Assembly (NCBI GenBank): GCA_934149305.1
Contig: CAKPEF010000010.1
Span: forward strand, 1 to 55,023
DNA from: an uncultured Clostridia bacterium
GTDB taxonomy: Bacteria; Bacillota; Clostridia; TANB77; UBA1234
Reading direction: 5' to 3'
DNA: 55,023 bases
Positions 8,372 to 16,842 of this stretch are shown here, piece by piece. A program made the position numbers and the translations under genes. Each line of letters starts with the position of its first letter. Position 1 is the first letter of the stretch. A model generated the notes under the pieces. It was given only the letters and a program-made list of their open reading frames with translations. It was not told the origin of the DNA and made no database searches.

Positions 8372-8881
8372 ATGTTTAAAGTAGGAGACAAAATAGTATA
8401 TCCAATGCATGGGGCTGGAACTATCGAATCTATTGAAGAGCGTGAAATACTAGGCGAGAAACAAAAATATTACATAATGAAAATGCCAGTTGGAGACATA
8501 AAAGTAATGGTACCAACAAAGAATGCTGAATTGATAGGCGTAAGAGATGTCATAGGTAGTGAAACAGCAGAGAATGTATTAGAAGTTCTTAGTGCGGGTC
8601 CTACGGATATGTCTTCTAATTGGAACAAAAGATATAGAGATAACCAAGATAAAATGAAGAGCGGTGACATTTGCGAGGTTGCTGATGTTGTTAGAAATCT
8701 TACATTTAGACAAAAAGATAAAGGTCTTGCAACAGGAGAAAAGAAGATGCTAACAAACGCAAAACAAATCCTAATAAGTGAGTTAGTTCTAGCAGAGGCA
8801 ATGACAAAAGAACAAGTTGAAGGTTTAATTGATGCCAAAATAGAAGAAGCGTACAATTCTTCTAAAAATATTATGGTTTAA
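8372..8881 (+). CDS. carD: CarD/CdnL-family transcription regulator
   Basis: The N-terminal CarD/TRCF RNA-polymerase-interacting domain is evident (FKVGDKIVYPMHGAGTIESI, about residues 2-21, then a beta-rich region to about residue 65). The helical C-terminal domain is typical of CarD/CdnL. Family members bind the RNA polymerase beta subunit and stabilise open promoter complexes, often at rRNA promoters. The ATG at 8372 is chosen over the GTG at 8363 because GGGGAG (8358-8363) is 8 nt upstream of it. Monocistronic, with its own promoter and terminator. 169 aa. Confidence 0.92.
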   Translation: MFKVGDKIVYPMHGAGTIESIEEREILGEKQKYYIMKMPVGDIKVMVPTKNAELIGVRDVIGSETAENVLEVLSAGPTDMSSNWNKRYRDNQDKMKSGDICEVADVVRNLTFRQKDKGLATGEKKMLTNAKQILISELVLAEAMTKEQVEGLIDAKIEEAYNSSKNIMV

Positions 8882-8894
8882 GAGCGGATTGAAG

Positions 8895-8938
8895 GGTAGT
8901 TTTAAACGAATGTGTTTAAAGCTACTCTATTTTTTTAA
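8895..8938 (+). terminator. Terminator of carD
   Basis: GGTAGTTTTAAAC pairs imperfectly with GTTTAAAGCTAC, followed by a T7 run. Confidence 0.8.
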
Positions 8939-9017
8939 CTCTTACTTGTAAAAATCAGTTTTAAATATATAATATATTTATAGTGAACACAACTAGAAAA
9001 TATTAAGGAGGATTTTT

Positions 9018-9524
9018 ATGTCAGAAGCAATTTATGATGCAAATGGAAATGTAATTGAAGGAACGGTAACAAAATATTATGAAGATGGCAAGGTTTTATC
9101 TGAAATACCATACAAAAATGGTAAAATAAATGGAGTGGTAATAGAATATTACTACGATGGCAATGTAAGTAGTAAAAGTGAATATGTAGATGATATTTTA
9201 AATGGTGTAACATATATATATTATTCATCTGGAATTATATCAGAAGAAATACCATATAAAAATGGTAGAATAAACGGAGTTAAAAAAAGATATTTTGAAA
9301 CTGGCGTAATAGCAGAAGAAGCTGAATACGCAAGAGATGTTTTGAATGGCGAAGCTAAAGTATATAATTTAGATGGCACAATTGCACAAGTTAAATATTT
9401 TAGAAAAGGCGAAGAAATTGAAAAAGAAGATGTTGGAAAGCATAGAGAAGAACTAGAGAAAGAAAGAACTGCCGAAGAAAATATAGAATATTTGTCAGAA
9501 GATGAAATGAAAAGACTACTATAA
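9018..9524 (+). CDS. MORN-variant repeat protein
   Basis: 168 aa made of about five repeats of roughly 23 residues with the pattern Y-x-x-G-x-(I/V)-x-x-E-x-x-Y-x-x-G-x-x-N-G, typical of the MORN_2 / YwqK-type repeat family (for example YYEDGKVLSEIPYKNGKING). The last 45 residues are a charged helical tail. There is no signal peptide. Such proteins are often annotated as YwqK-family antitoxins or as envelope-associated; neither role is supported here because no toxin gene is adjacent. SD AGGAGG precedes the ATG. Confidence 0.85.
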   Translation: MSEAIYDANGNVIEGTVTKYYEDGKVLSEIPYKNGKINGVVIEYYYDGNVSSKSEYVDDILNGVTYIYYSSGIISEEIPYKNGRINGVKKRYFETGVIAEEAEYARDVLNGEAKVYNLDGTIAQVKYFRKGEEIEKEDVGKHREELEKERTAEENIEYLSEDEMKRLL

Positions 9525-9685
9525 GTGACGGATATTTCTATTGACAATAATAATTTTTATATATAAAATAGAATGGCAGTGAAATATATTATTCTAATGA
9601 TTTATTTGTGATTTTTAGTATTTAAACGATACTTTAAATGATAATATATTGAACATTGAAAAGTAAATAAAGGGAGGTGGACGAT

Positions 9686-11269
9686 ATTTTTACTAGAGAA
9701 ATGATTGTCCCTTCTATTATTATCGCTATTGTAACAGCAGCGATTGTGATCTTTGTTTTCTTAATGTTAGAAAAAAGCAGAGCTAAAAAAGGCATGTCTA
9801 AAATTAAAAATGCAGAAGATGAGGCAGACAAAATTATAGAAGATGCAAATAAAAAGGCTATAGAAATGGCTAAGCTTGCAGAGGCAGAAAGAAAAGAAAA
9901 GGTTATTTTAGCTAAAGAGGAAATACAAAAAGAACGTGCAGTATTAGAGGGCGAAATAAAAGAGAGAAGGGCAGAAACAGCAATACAGGAAAAGAGATTG
10001 CTACAAAAAGAAGAGACTTTAGATAAAAAAATCGAAAAATTAGAGAGAAAAGAATTAGAATTAGTAGACAAAGAAAAGAAGCTAGATGAAGAAAAGATAG
10101 AGCTTGATAGCTTTAAAGAAAAGCAAATAATAGAGCTAGAGAGAATTTCAGGTCTATCTCAAGAAGAAGCTAAGAAATATCTTTTAAGCATTTTAAATGA
10201 ATCTTTGACACATGACCAAGCGCTTATGATAAAAGACTTTGAGTCAAAGACAAAAGAAGAGGCAAATAAAAAGGCAAAAGAGATAATTACTTATGCAGTT
10301 CAGAAATGTGCTGCAGACCACACTTCTGAGACTACTGTTTCGGTTGTACCGTTACCAAGTGATGATATGAAAGGTAGAATTATAGGTAGAGAGGGTAGAA
10401 ATATCAAAACATTAGAGACATTGACAGGAATTGATTTGATTATTGATGATACTCCAGAAGCAGTTATATTATCAAGCTTTGATCCAATAAGAAGAGAAGT
10501 TGCAAGAATTGCTCTTGAAAACTTAGTTACAGATGGTAGAATTCATCCAGCTAGAATAGAAGAAATGGTTGAAAAAGCAAAAGAAGAACTTGAGACAATA
10601 ATTAAAGAAGAGGGCGAAGAAGCAACAATGGAGACAGGCGTTATAGGCCTACACCCAGATGTAATAAAACTAATTGGTAAACTTAAGTATAGAACAAGTT
10701 ATGGTCAAAATGTTTTAAATCATTCAATAGAGGTTTCACAACTTGCTGGTATTATGGCAGAAGAACTTGGCTTTGATTCTAAGCTTGCAAAAAGAGCTGG
10801 ATTGCTACATGATATAGGAAAAGCTATAGACCATGAAATAGAAGGTACACATGTTGAGATTGGTGTTGACATTCTTAAAAAATATAAGGAGAGCAATGCT
10901 GTTATCAACGCAGTACAAGCTCATCATGGTGATGTAGAACCGCTTACTATGGAAGCAGTTTTGGTTCAAGCTGCAGACGCAATATCTGCTTCAAGACCAG
11001 GTGCTAGAAGAGAGACTTTAGAAAATTACATTAAGAGACTAGAAAAATTAGAAGAAATTGCTGATTCTTTTGAAGGCGTTGAAAAATCTTTTGCAATTCA
11101 AGCAGGTCGTGAAGTTAGAATAATTGTTAAACCAGAAAGCGTAGATGAAGACAAAATGACAATTATGGCAAGAGATATAGCAAAGAGAATTGAAGATGAA
11201 ATGGATTATCCAGGACAAATAAAAGTCAATGTTATAAGAGAAACTAGAGCAATAGAATACGCTAAATAG
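9686..11269 (+). CDS. rny: Ribonuclease Y
   Basis: Membrane-anchored endoribonuclease that starts bulk mRNA decay in Gram-positive bacteria. Domains in order are an N-terminal membrane helix, a long Lys/Glu coiled coil (to about residue 200), a KH domain with GRIIGREGRNIKTLE, and an HD domain with H-D (LLHDIGKAIDHEIEGTHVEIG) plus HHGDVEP. It ends at the conserved GQIKVNVIRETRAIEYAK. The GTG at 9677 lies inside the Shine-Dalgarno AGGGAGGTGG (9671-9680) and the first ATG (9701) is 23 nt beyond GGAGG, so the AUU codon at 9686, 8 nt after GGAGG, is a credible rare start. The next gene is the YmdB-like phosphoesterase, the usual neighbour. Confidence 0.95.
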   Translation: MFTREMIVPSIIIAIVTAAIVIFVFLMLEKSRAKKGMSKIKNAEDEADKIIEDANKKAIEMAKLAEAERKEKVILAKEEIQKERAVLEGEIKERRAETAIQEKRLLQKEETLDKKIEKLERKELELVDKEKKLDEEKIELDSFKEKQIIELERISGLSQEEAKKYLLSILNESLTHDQALMIKDFESKTKEEANKKAKEIITYAVQKCAADHTSETTVSVVPLPSDDMKGRIIGREGRNIKTLETLTGIDLIIDDTPEAVILSSFDPIRREVARIALENLVTDGRIHPARIEEMVEKAKEELETIIKEEGEEATMETGVIGLHPDVIKLIGKLKYRTSYGQNVLNHSIEVSQLAGIMAEELGFDSKLAKRAGLLHDIGKAIDHEIEGTHVEIGVDILKKYKESNAVINAVQAHHGDVEPLTMEAVLVQAADAISASRPGARRETLENYIKRLEKLEEIADSFEGVEKSFAIQAGREVRIIVKPESVDEDKMTIMARDIAKRIEDEMDYPGQIKVNVIRETRAIEYAK

Positions 11270-11275
11270 TTAAAT

Positions 11276-11313
11276 AAAGGAGATGAACTTATAAAGGTTT
11301 GTCTCCTTTTCTT
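11276..11313 (+). terminator. Terminator of rny
   Basis: AAAGGAGA pairs with TCTCCTTT, followed by a T-rich tail. Confidence 0.75.
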
Positions 11314-11368
11314 TTGTTTAAAACTGTGATATACTTTTGGAGAATAAAAAAAGGAGGTTGAAGTTTAA

Positions 11369-12145
11369 ATGAACTTTTTAGTTATAGGTGATATAGTAGG
11401 AAAGACAGGCATAGATGCAGTAAAGAAAAACATATCAAAACTAAAACAGGAATATAAAATAGATTTTACAATAGCAAATGGTGAAAATGCCGCGGACGGT
11501 ATGGGCATTACTAAAAAAATAGTAAACGATTTATATGCATGTGGTGTAGACGCAATTACAATGGGAAACCATACATGGGGCAAGAAAGATATATTTTCTT
11601 TTATAGATGATGAACAAAGATTAGTAAGACCTGCTAATTATGCAGAAGGATTGTGTGGAAAGGGCAGTATATTACTAAATTCAAATGGAAAGAAAATAGG
11701 AATTATAAATTTGATAGGAAGAGTAAATATGGGTGGAAGCTATGACAGCCCTTTTGTTGCAGCAGATAGAGAGATTGAAAAATTAAAATCTAATGGTGCT
11801 GACATAATAATCGTAGATTTTCACGCTGAAGCTACAGCAGAAAAAATAGCATTGGCATATTATTTAAAAGAAAAGGTAAATATGCTATTTGGAACACATA
11901 CTCATGTTCAAACAGCAGATGAAAAAATATACGATACAGGTATGGGATATATAACAGATGTTGGAATGACAGGACCTAAAAATTCGATTATAGGTATGAA
12001 TGTTGAGGCTGCAATGAAAAGATTTTTAACACAGATTCCAGAGAGATATTCATGCGCCGAAGGACCTTCAATGTTAAATGGAGTTGTTTTTGAACTTGAC
12101 GAAGGATGTAGAAAGGTTACGAATATAAAGAGAATATCTCTATAA
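11369..12145 (+). CDS. ymdB: YmdB/TIGR00282-type metallophosphoesterase
   Basis: 258 aa, the normal family length. Metal-binding motifs are GDIVGKTG near the N-terminus, NGENAADGMG, MGNHTWGKKD, DFHAEATAEK and FGTHTHVQTADE. The family hydrolyses 2',3'-cyclic nucleotides and in Bacillus links biofilm and motility choice to RNase Y. Its position right after rny matches that partnership. AGGAGG precedes the ATG. It has its own short intergenic region after the rny terminator. Confidence 0.93.
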   Translation: MNFLVIGDIVGKTGIDAVKKNISKLKQEYKIDFTIANGENAADGMGITKKIVNDLYACGVDAITMGNHTWGKKDIFSFIDDEQRLVRPANYAEGLCGKGSILLNSNGKKIGIINLIGRVNMGGSYDSPFVAADREIEKLKSNGADIIIVDFHAEATAEKIALAYYLKEKVNMLFGTHTHVQTADEKIYDTGMGYITDVGMTGPKNSIIGMNVEAAMKRFLTQIPERYSCAEGPSMLNGVVFELDEGCRKVTNIKRISL

Positions 12146-12275
12146 ATACTGAAATATAGCGATTTGTGTCGAACGATTCCTTGATTTTTTTAATGGAAAT
12201 TACTGGCTTTTTATAAAAAAGTCTATATAATTTATAGTGTAGTAAATAACAAAAATAAAAACAAGGAGGAATAAC

Positions 12276-12536
12276 ATGGATATTTTAAAAATTTCAACAA
12301 AATCAAATCCAAATTCAGTAGCAGGTGCGATAGCAGGTTTAATTAAAGAAAAAGGGAGAGCTGAGATGCAAGCAATTGGCGCTGGTGCATTAAACCAAGC
12401 GATAAAGGCAATAGCAATAGCGAGGGGCTTTGTTGCTCCATCAGGTGTTGATTTAATTTGTATCCCAGCATTTACAGAGGTTAAAATAGAGGATGAAGAA
12501 AGGACGGGTATAAAACTTGCAGTAGAACCTCGATAA
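12276..12536 (+). CDS. spoVS: Stage V sporulation protein S
   Basis: 86 aa, matching the small Alba-like SpoVS family nearly end to end (ILKISTKSNPNSVAGAIAG at the start, GAGALNQAIKAIAIARGFV in the middle). The protein binds nucleic acid and, in Bacillus, is needed for spore coat assembly and septation. It supports an endospore-forming or formerly spore-forming lineage. AAGGAGG precedes the ATG. It is monocistronic with a strong terminator. Confidence 0.96.
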   Translation: MDILKISTKSNPNSVAGAIAGLIKEKGRAEMQAIGAGALNQAIKAIAIARGFVAPSGVDLICIPAFTEVKIEDEERTGIKLAVEPR

Positions 12537-12558
12537 AATAAATACATAAAATAATGTA

Positions 12559-12600
12559 TCCCTAATTGCTAGAAAAGACTAGTGATTGGGGAATTTTTTT
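12559..12600 (+). terminator. Terminator of spoVS
   Basis: TCCCTAATTGCTAG pairs with CTAGTGATTGGGGA, then a T7 run. Confidence 0.85.
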
Positions 12601-12664
12601 GTCATTACAAAATGTAATATAAAGTAAAAAAATGGACATATTATTATTGATTTGAAAAAAATGT

Positions 12665-12796
12665 GGTAGTGTAAACTAATTTATAAAAATATAAAATGGC
12701 TACAAAAGTGTAGCGGAGCACAGTGTGCTCCATAAAAAATGATAGCAGTAGAATAAAAATAAAGTTAAAAAAGTATTATAATTAGAAAGCACAACC
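12665..12796 (+). repeat. Leader element, type 1 (eno copy)
   Basis: The outer arms GGTAGTGTAAACTAATTT and ATAATTAGAAAGCACAACC are mostly complementary. Inside are two hairpins, GCTAC-AAAAGT-GTAGC and GGAGCAC-A-GTGTGCTCC, then ATAAA. The same layout precedes mutS2, gatC and secA. The right arm ends 23 nt before the eno start. Either a structured 5' leader or a MITE-derived leader; see findings. Confidence 0.75.
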
Positions 12797-12819
12797 AAAA
12801 CTGGAAAGGATGATATTTT

Positions 12820-14065
12820 ATGAAAAAATATGTTGGAATAGACTATATTCATGCTAGAGAAGTGTTAGATTCGAGAGGAAAACCAACTGTTGAAGTAGAG
12901 GTTTATACTGAAGATGGAGATATAGGAAGGGCAATAGTGCCTTCTGGAGCTTCTACACGGTAAATTTGAAGCTTTAGAGATGAGAGATGATGATAGTAAT
13001 AGATACAATGGAAATGGTGTCTTAAGGGCAGTGAACAATGTAAATGAAGTGATTGCTAAAAATATAGTTGGAGAGAATGTATTTGAGCAATCAAACATAG
13101 ATGAAATAATGATAAATGTTGATGGAACAGAAGATAAATCAAAGCTTGGTGCAAATGCAATCTTAGGAGTTTCAATGGCTGTCTCGAATGCTGCTGCTAA
13201 TAATCTAGCAATACCGCTTCATGTATACTTGGGTGGAATATCAGGCAGGACCATGCCATATCCAATGATGAATATTTTAAATGGTGGAAAGCATGCAGAT
13301 AATAATGTAAATATTCAAGAATTCATGATAGTGCCACAAGATATTGATTTTTTTTCAGACAGATTAAGAATGTGTAGTGAAGTATATAGTGCATTAAAGA
13401 GCATTTTGAAAAAGAATAACTTATCAACTGGAGTTGGTGATGAAGGTGGGTTTTCGCCAAATTTAGAAAATGATGAAGAAGCATTAAAACTTATAGTTGA
13501 AGCTATCGAAAAGGCTGGATACAAAAATAACTTTGGTATAGCATTAGATGTTGCAGCAAGCGAGATGTATACAGAAGATAAAAAGTATAATTTTTGGAAA
13601 ACAAACGAAGAGAAAACTGCAGAGCAAATGATAAAATATTACGATAATTTAATATCAAAATATCCGATAATATCAATTGAAGACGGCCTAGCTGAAGAAG
13701 ATTGGAAAGGTTGGGCAAAACTCACAAAAGAATTTGATGATAAAATAATGTTAGTGGGTGATGATTTATTTACGACTAACACAAAACGTCTGGAAAAAGG
13801 AATAGAAAAGAAAGTGGCAAATAGCATTTTAATAAAGCCAAATCAAATAGGAACAGTAACCGAAACAATAGATACCATAAAAATGGCGAAGGCAAATGGA
13901 TATACCCCAATAATGTCACATCGTTCAGGCGAAACAGAAGATACATTTATAGCAGATTTTGCAGTAGCACTTAATATGAAATACATTAAAACAGGTGCTC
14001 CATGTAGAAGTGAGCGAATAGCAAAATATAATCAACTTTTGAGAATAGAGGAAGAATTTATTTAA
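12820..14065 (+). CDS. eno: Enolase, requires +1 shift at CGG
   Basis: Converts 2-phosphoglycerate to phosphoenolpyruvate in glycolysis. The ATG at 12820 has GGAAAGGA upstream and the protein begins normally (DYIHAREVLDSRGKPTVEVE). After PSGAST the frame reads CGG (12958-12960) and then TAA. Skipping the C gives GGT AAA TTT GAA, restoring the invariant catalytic loop S-G-A-S-T-G followed by KFEALEMRD, and the rest of enolase runs to 14065: MNILNGGKHADNN, GDEGGFSPN, GDDLFTTN, KPNQIGTVTET, SHRSGETEDT. The total is about 414 aa, close to family length. No other defect is seen, so a dead gene is unlikely. Preceded by a type 1 leader element. Confidence 0.93.
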
Positions 14066-14075
14066 TTTGTACAAA

Positions 14076-14102
14076 AGGGGGCTGACCAGTCGGTCGCCCT
14101 CT
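14076..14102 (+). terminator. GC-rich hairpin after eno
   Basis: AGGGGGCTGACC-AGTC-GGTCGCCCTCT folds as a strong stem but lacks a T run; it may be a terminator or 3'-end stabiliser. Confidence 0.4.
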
Positions 14103-14180
14103 GCTAGTGCAAAATTTTGGCAGAAAAAATCACCTACATTTGTTTGACACATACTAAGAAATATAATGAAGCGTGCTAAC

Positions 14181-14209
14181 TTGACTTACTTTACATAATA
14201 TGATATAAT
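14181..14209 (+). promoter_or_regulatory. Promoter of the gene at 14260
   Basis: TTGACT (14181-14186), 17-nt spacer ending TGA, TATAAT (14204-14209). Confidence 0.8.
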
Positions 14210-14259
14210 AATACTTGAGTGTAAAATATTTTTTTATTTTTAATGAAAGGAAACAGGTT

Positions 14260-14715
14260 ATGTTCACAATCAGAAAGACGACAGAAGGATTCCATTGGTC
14301 TGTAAAGGAGGTAGAGTTACTGAACTACAGCAGTATTGGTGAAATGGAAAGAGATTTCACCAGCGACGAGATTGCGCGCCTCTTTTTTTGGGGAAACTGC
14401 GTTAAGGAACATGTTGAATCGGATTATTCTCAATGTGTTGCTCCGAGGAGAGGATGGGAAGACTATGAGCTTACGACATGGTATGAGCTTTGGCTGGAGA
14501 GAATAAAAGGGGATCCAGTCATCGGAGGAAAAGGAGCCATGGTTAATGTGGCTAAGGAAGACGTAAGAAGCTTCTTTGACCTTAGTAACTTTAAATATTT
14601 TATTGAGCGTGGCTGGTGCGTTCGTCGCGATACTACAAGGGATGATCCTCAAAAGGTCGAGCATTGGACCTACATACTAAGAAATATTTGGGTACCCAAG
14701 AAGGACCTCGACTAA
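14260..14715 (+). CDS. Hypothetical protein, 151 aa, foreign codon usage
   Basis: Start set at the ATG at 14260, just after GAAAGGAAACAGG, rather than the upstream in-frame codon at 14215 that has no ribosome site. No family recognised. The protein is tryptophan-rich and soluble (FHWSVKEVELL, FFWGNCVKEHV, TTWYELWLERI). Codons such as CGC, GTC, CTC and ACC are far more frequent than in the neighbouring genes. It has its own promoter and terminator, so it looks like an acquired single-gene cassette between eno and the ligase gene. Confidence 0.65.
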   Translation: MFTIRKTTEGFHWSVKEVELLNYSSIGEMERDFTSDEIARLFFWGNCVKEHVESDYSQCVAPRRGWEDYELTTWYELWLERIKGDPVIGGKGAMVNVAKEDVRSFFDLSNFKYFIERGWCVRRDTTRDDPQKVEHWTYILRNIWVPKKDLD

Positions 14716-14724
14716 CACTCACGC

Positions 14725-14753
14725 CATCCCACTTTTGTGGGATGCATTTTTTT
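14725..14753 (+). terminator. Terminator
   Basis: CATCCCAC-TTTT-GTGGGATG followed by CATTTTTTT. Confidence 0.85.
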
Positions 14754-14971
14754 AGCATATATAAGTTTTCTATACAGTAATTTAATAAACTTCAACATTT
14801 TAAATGCTCTATACCATTTGAACTTTATATTCTTACAATTTATTTGAGCGTCAATTTGAAAAAGTAAGAATACAAAAATACATCATCTTTTTAAGTATAA
14901 TAAAAACTTGCAAATTTGAGTATTTCGGTATATCATAGTAATGTTAAAAGATGAATAGGAGGAAAATATAG

Positions 14972-16648
14972 ATGATAGATGTTCATTATAGAGATTTAAG
15001 AGATATGCTAGAAAATACAGAAAAGTTATACAGAGACGAAGTTGCATACAAACTAAAATTTAGAAGCGAAATTGTTGGAATTAAATATTCAAAATTTATA
15101 GATGATATAAAGGCTTTAGGAGCATATTTATTAGATTTGAATATGAAAAATAACAGAATAATAGTAATATCAAAAAATAGATACGAGTGGTGTGTAAGTT
15201 ATTTAGCAACAGTAACATCTGACTTAATAGTTGTTCCGCTAGATAAATCACTTCCAGAAGAAGAATTTTATTCATTAGTAGAACGCGCAGAAGCTGATGT
15301 AATTATTTATGACAATATCTATGAAGAAAGAATAAAAAAATTAAAGGAAAATGAAAAAACAACATTGAAATATTACATAAATATGGACACAGACTTGAAT
15401 AAGTGTATAGAAGAGGGAAAAGTTAGTTATTCGAAAAATAACTGTAAATATAAAAAGGTAAAAATAGATAGTGAAAAAATGAGATTTATGCTTTTTACAT
15501 CTGGAACAACTTCTACATCAAAATGTGTTATGTTGTCGCACAAAAATATATGTGCAGATATAGAGCAAATCAGTGCAACACTTGATGTTAACAAAGATGA
15601 TACATTATTATCATTTTTACCACTTCACCATACATTTGAATGCACAGCTGGATTCTTATATGCGATAAGCGTTGGAGCTAAAATCGCTTTTTGCGATGGA
15701 ATAAGACATATGGTTGATAACATGAAAGAATACGAAGTTTCTGCAATGATAAGTGTACCAGCGCTGTACGAAAGCATATATAAAAGAGTATGGAAACAGA
15801 TAGAACAAGGTAAGAGAGAAAAACAAGTAAAGGTTGCCCTAAAAGCTAGTGAAGCACTTTTAAAAGTTGGTGTAGATATGAGAAAACAATTATTTAAACA
15901 AATTCATGAAACTTTTGGCGGACACGTTAGATTTCTAGTTAGTGGTGCGGCAGGAATTGATCCAAAGGTTGCTAAAGGGTTTAATGATTTTGGAATAATA
16001 ATGTACCAAGGATATGGTCTTACAGAAACATCTCCTGTTGTGTCTGTAGAAAATATGGAGTTTTCAAGAAATGGTAGCGTAGGAAAACCAATGAAGAAAA
16101 ATGAAGTGAAAATTGATGAACCAGATGCAGACGGAATCGGTGAGATTCTTGTAAAAGGACCTAACGTAATGCTTGGATACTATAAGAATGATGAGGAGAC
16201 TAAAAAAGTATTATCACATGGATGGTTTAAAACAGGAGACCTAGGTAGAGTCGATGAAGATGGATTCTTATACATAACAGGTAGAAAAAAAGATGTTATC
16301 GTACTAAAAAACGGTAAAAACATATTTCCTGAAGAATTAGAGGCACTAGTAAATAGAATAGATTGTGTAAAAGAGTCAATGGTTTACGGTGGCAAAGACA
16401 AAGATGGCGATGTCGAAGTAAAGGTAAAAATAGTATATGATAAAGATGCTGTTTTAGATAAATTAGGAGTAATACAAGATGAAGAACTAGAAGAATATTT
16501 CTGGGAAAACATAAAAAAGGTGAATAAAGAAATGCCTACATATAAATACATAAAAGGCATGATATTAACAGATGAACCTTTAATAAAGACAACAACTAAT
16601 AAAGTTAAGAGATACGAAGAATTAAAGAAGATAAATGAAATGAAATAA
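14972..16648 (+). CDS. AMP-forming acyl-CoA synthetase/ligase family protein
   Basis: 558 aa of the ANL adenylating superfamily, which activates a carboxylate as acyl-AMP and usually transfers it to CoA or a carrier protein. The P-loop-like motif is LFTSGTTSTSK (about residues 174-184) where most members have SGTTGxPK. Later motifs are intact: GYGLTETSPVVS, the GWFKTGDLGRVDEDGFLYITGR region, and a C-terminal lysine near NKVKR. It resembles long-chain acyl-CoA synthetases (FadD/AMP-binding). SD AGGAGG lies before the ATG. Substrate cannot be told. Single gene with its own terminator. Confidence 0.88.
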   Translation: MIDVHYRDLRDMLENTEKLYRDEVAYKLKFRSEIVGIKYSKFIDDIKALGAYLLDLNMKNNRIIVISKNRYEWCVSYLATVTSDLIVVPLDKSLPEEEFYSLVERAEADVIIYDNIYEERIKKLKENEKTTLKYYINMDTDLNKCIEEGKVSYSKNNCKYKKVKIDSEKMRFMLFTSGTTSTSKCVMLSHKNICADIEQISATLDVNKDDTLLSFLPLHHTFECTAGFLYAISVGAKIAFCDGIRHMVDNMKEYEVSAMISVPALYESIYKRVWKQIEQGKREKQVKVALKASEALLKVGVDMRKQLFKQIHETFGGHVRFLVSGAAGIDPKVAKGFNDFGIIMYQGYGLTETSPVVSVENMEFSRNGSVGKPMKKNEVKIDEPDADGIGEILVKGPNVMLGYYKNDEETKKVLSHGWFKTGDLGRVDEDGFLYITGRKKDVIVLKNGKNIFPEELEALVNRIDCVKESMVYGGKDKDGDVEVKVKIVYDKDAVLDKLGVIQDEELEEYFWENIKKVNKEMPTYKYIKGMILTDEPLIKTTTNKVKRYEELKKINEMK

Positions 16649-16653
16649 AACTA

Positions 16654-16686
16654 AGAACCCGAAGATACATACTTCCGGGTTCTTTC
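16654..16686 (+). terminator. Terminator of the ligase gene
   Basis: AGAACCCGAAG pairs with CTTCCGGGTTCT, then TTTC. Confidence 0.8.
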
Positions 16687-16842
16687 AATATAGTGAAATC
16701 GTTATGTAACATATCTGTAATATAAACTTAATAATTCTGTAATTGTAATAAAAGCGCGAAAAATGTATAATCTAAGTAAAAGAGTACTAATGAGAATAGG
16801 AGGAAATTTAAGTTTATTAAAAGTAAGCTTAGATAATTGCGT

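Noticed and set aside
9018..9524. Toxin-antitoxin system from the YwqK-like repeats
   Set aside because: There is no toxin gene next to it; the repeats alone do not define the role.
12958..12960. Extra C as a random sequencing or assembly error
   Set aside because: All seven cases insert the same base before GG in a glycine codon, none lies in a homopolymer, and no other indel type is seen in about 45 kb of coding DNA. Reads should still be checked.
12820..14065. eno, mtaB, mutS2 and others as pseudogenes
   Set aside because: They show one identical lesion each and otherwise intact conserved motifs; decay would give mixed lesions. Several are needed for growth.
12980..14065. Internal ATG starts as the true starts of eno (12980), mtaB (30239), the hydrolase (20529) and the minus-strand protein (35630)
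   Set aside because: None has a proper ribosome site, and each would remove conserved residues that are present upstream in the other frame.
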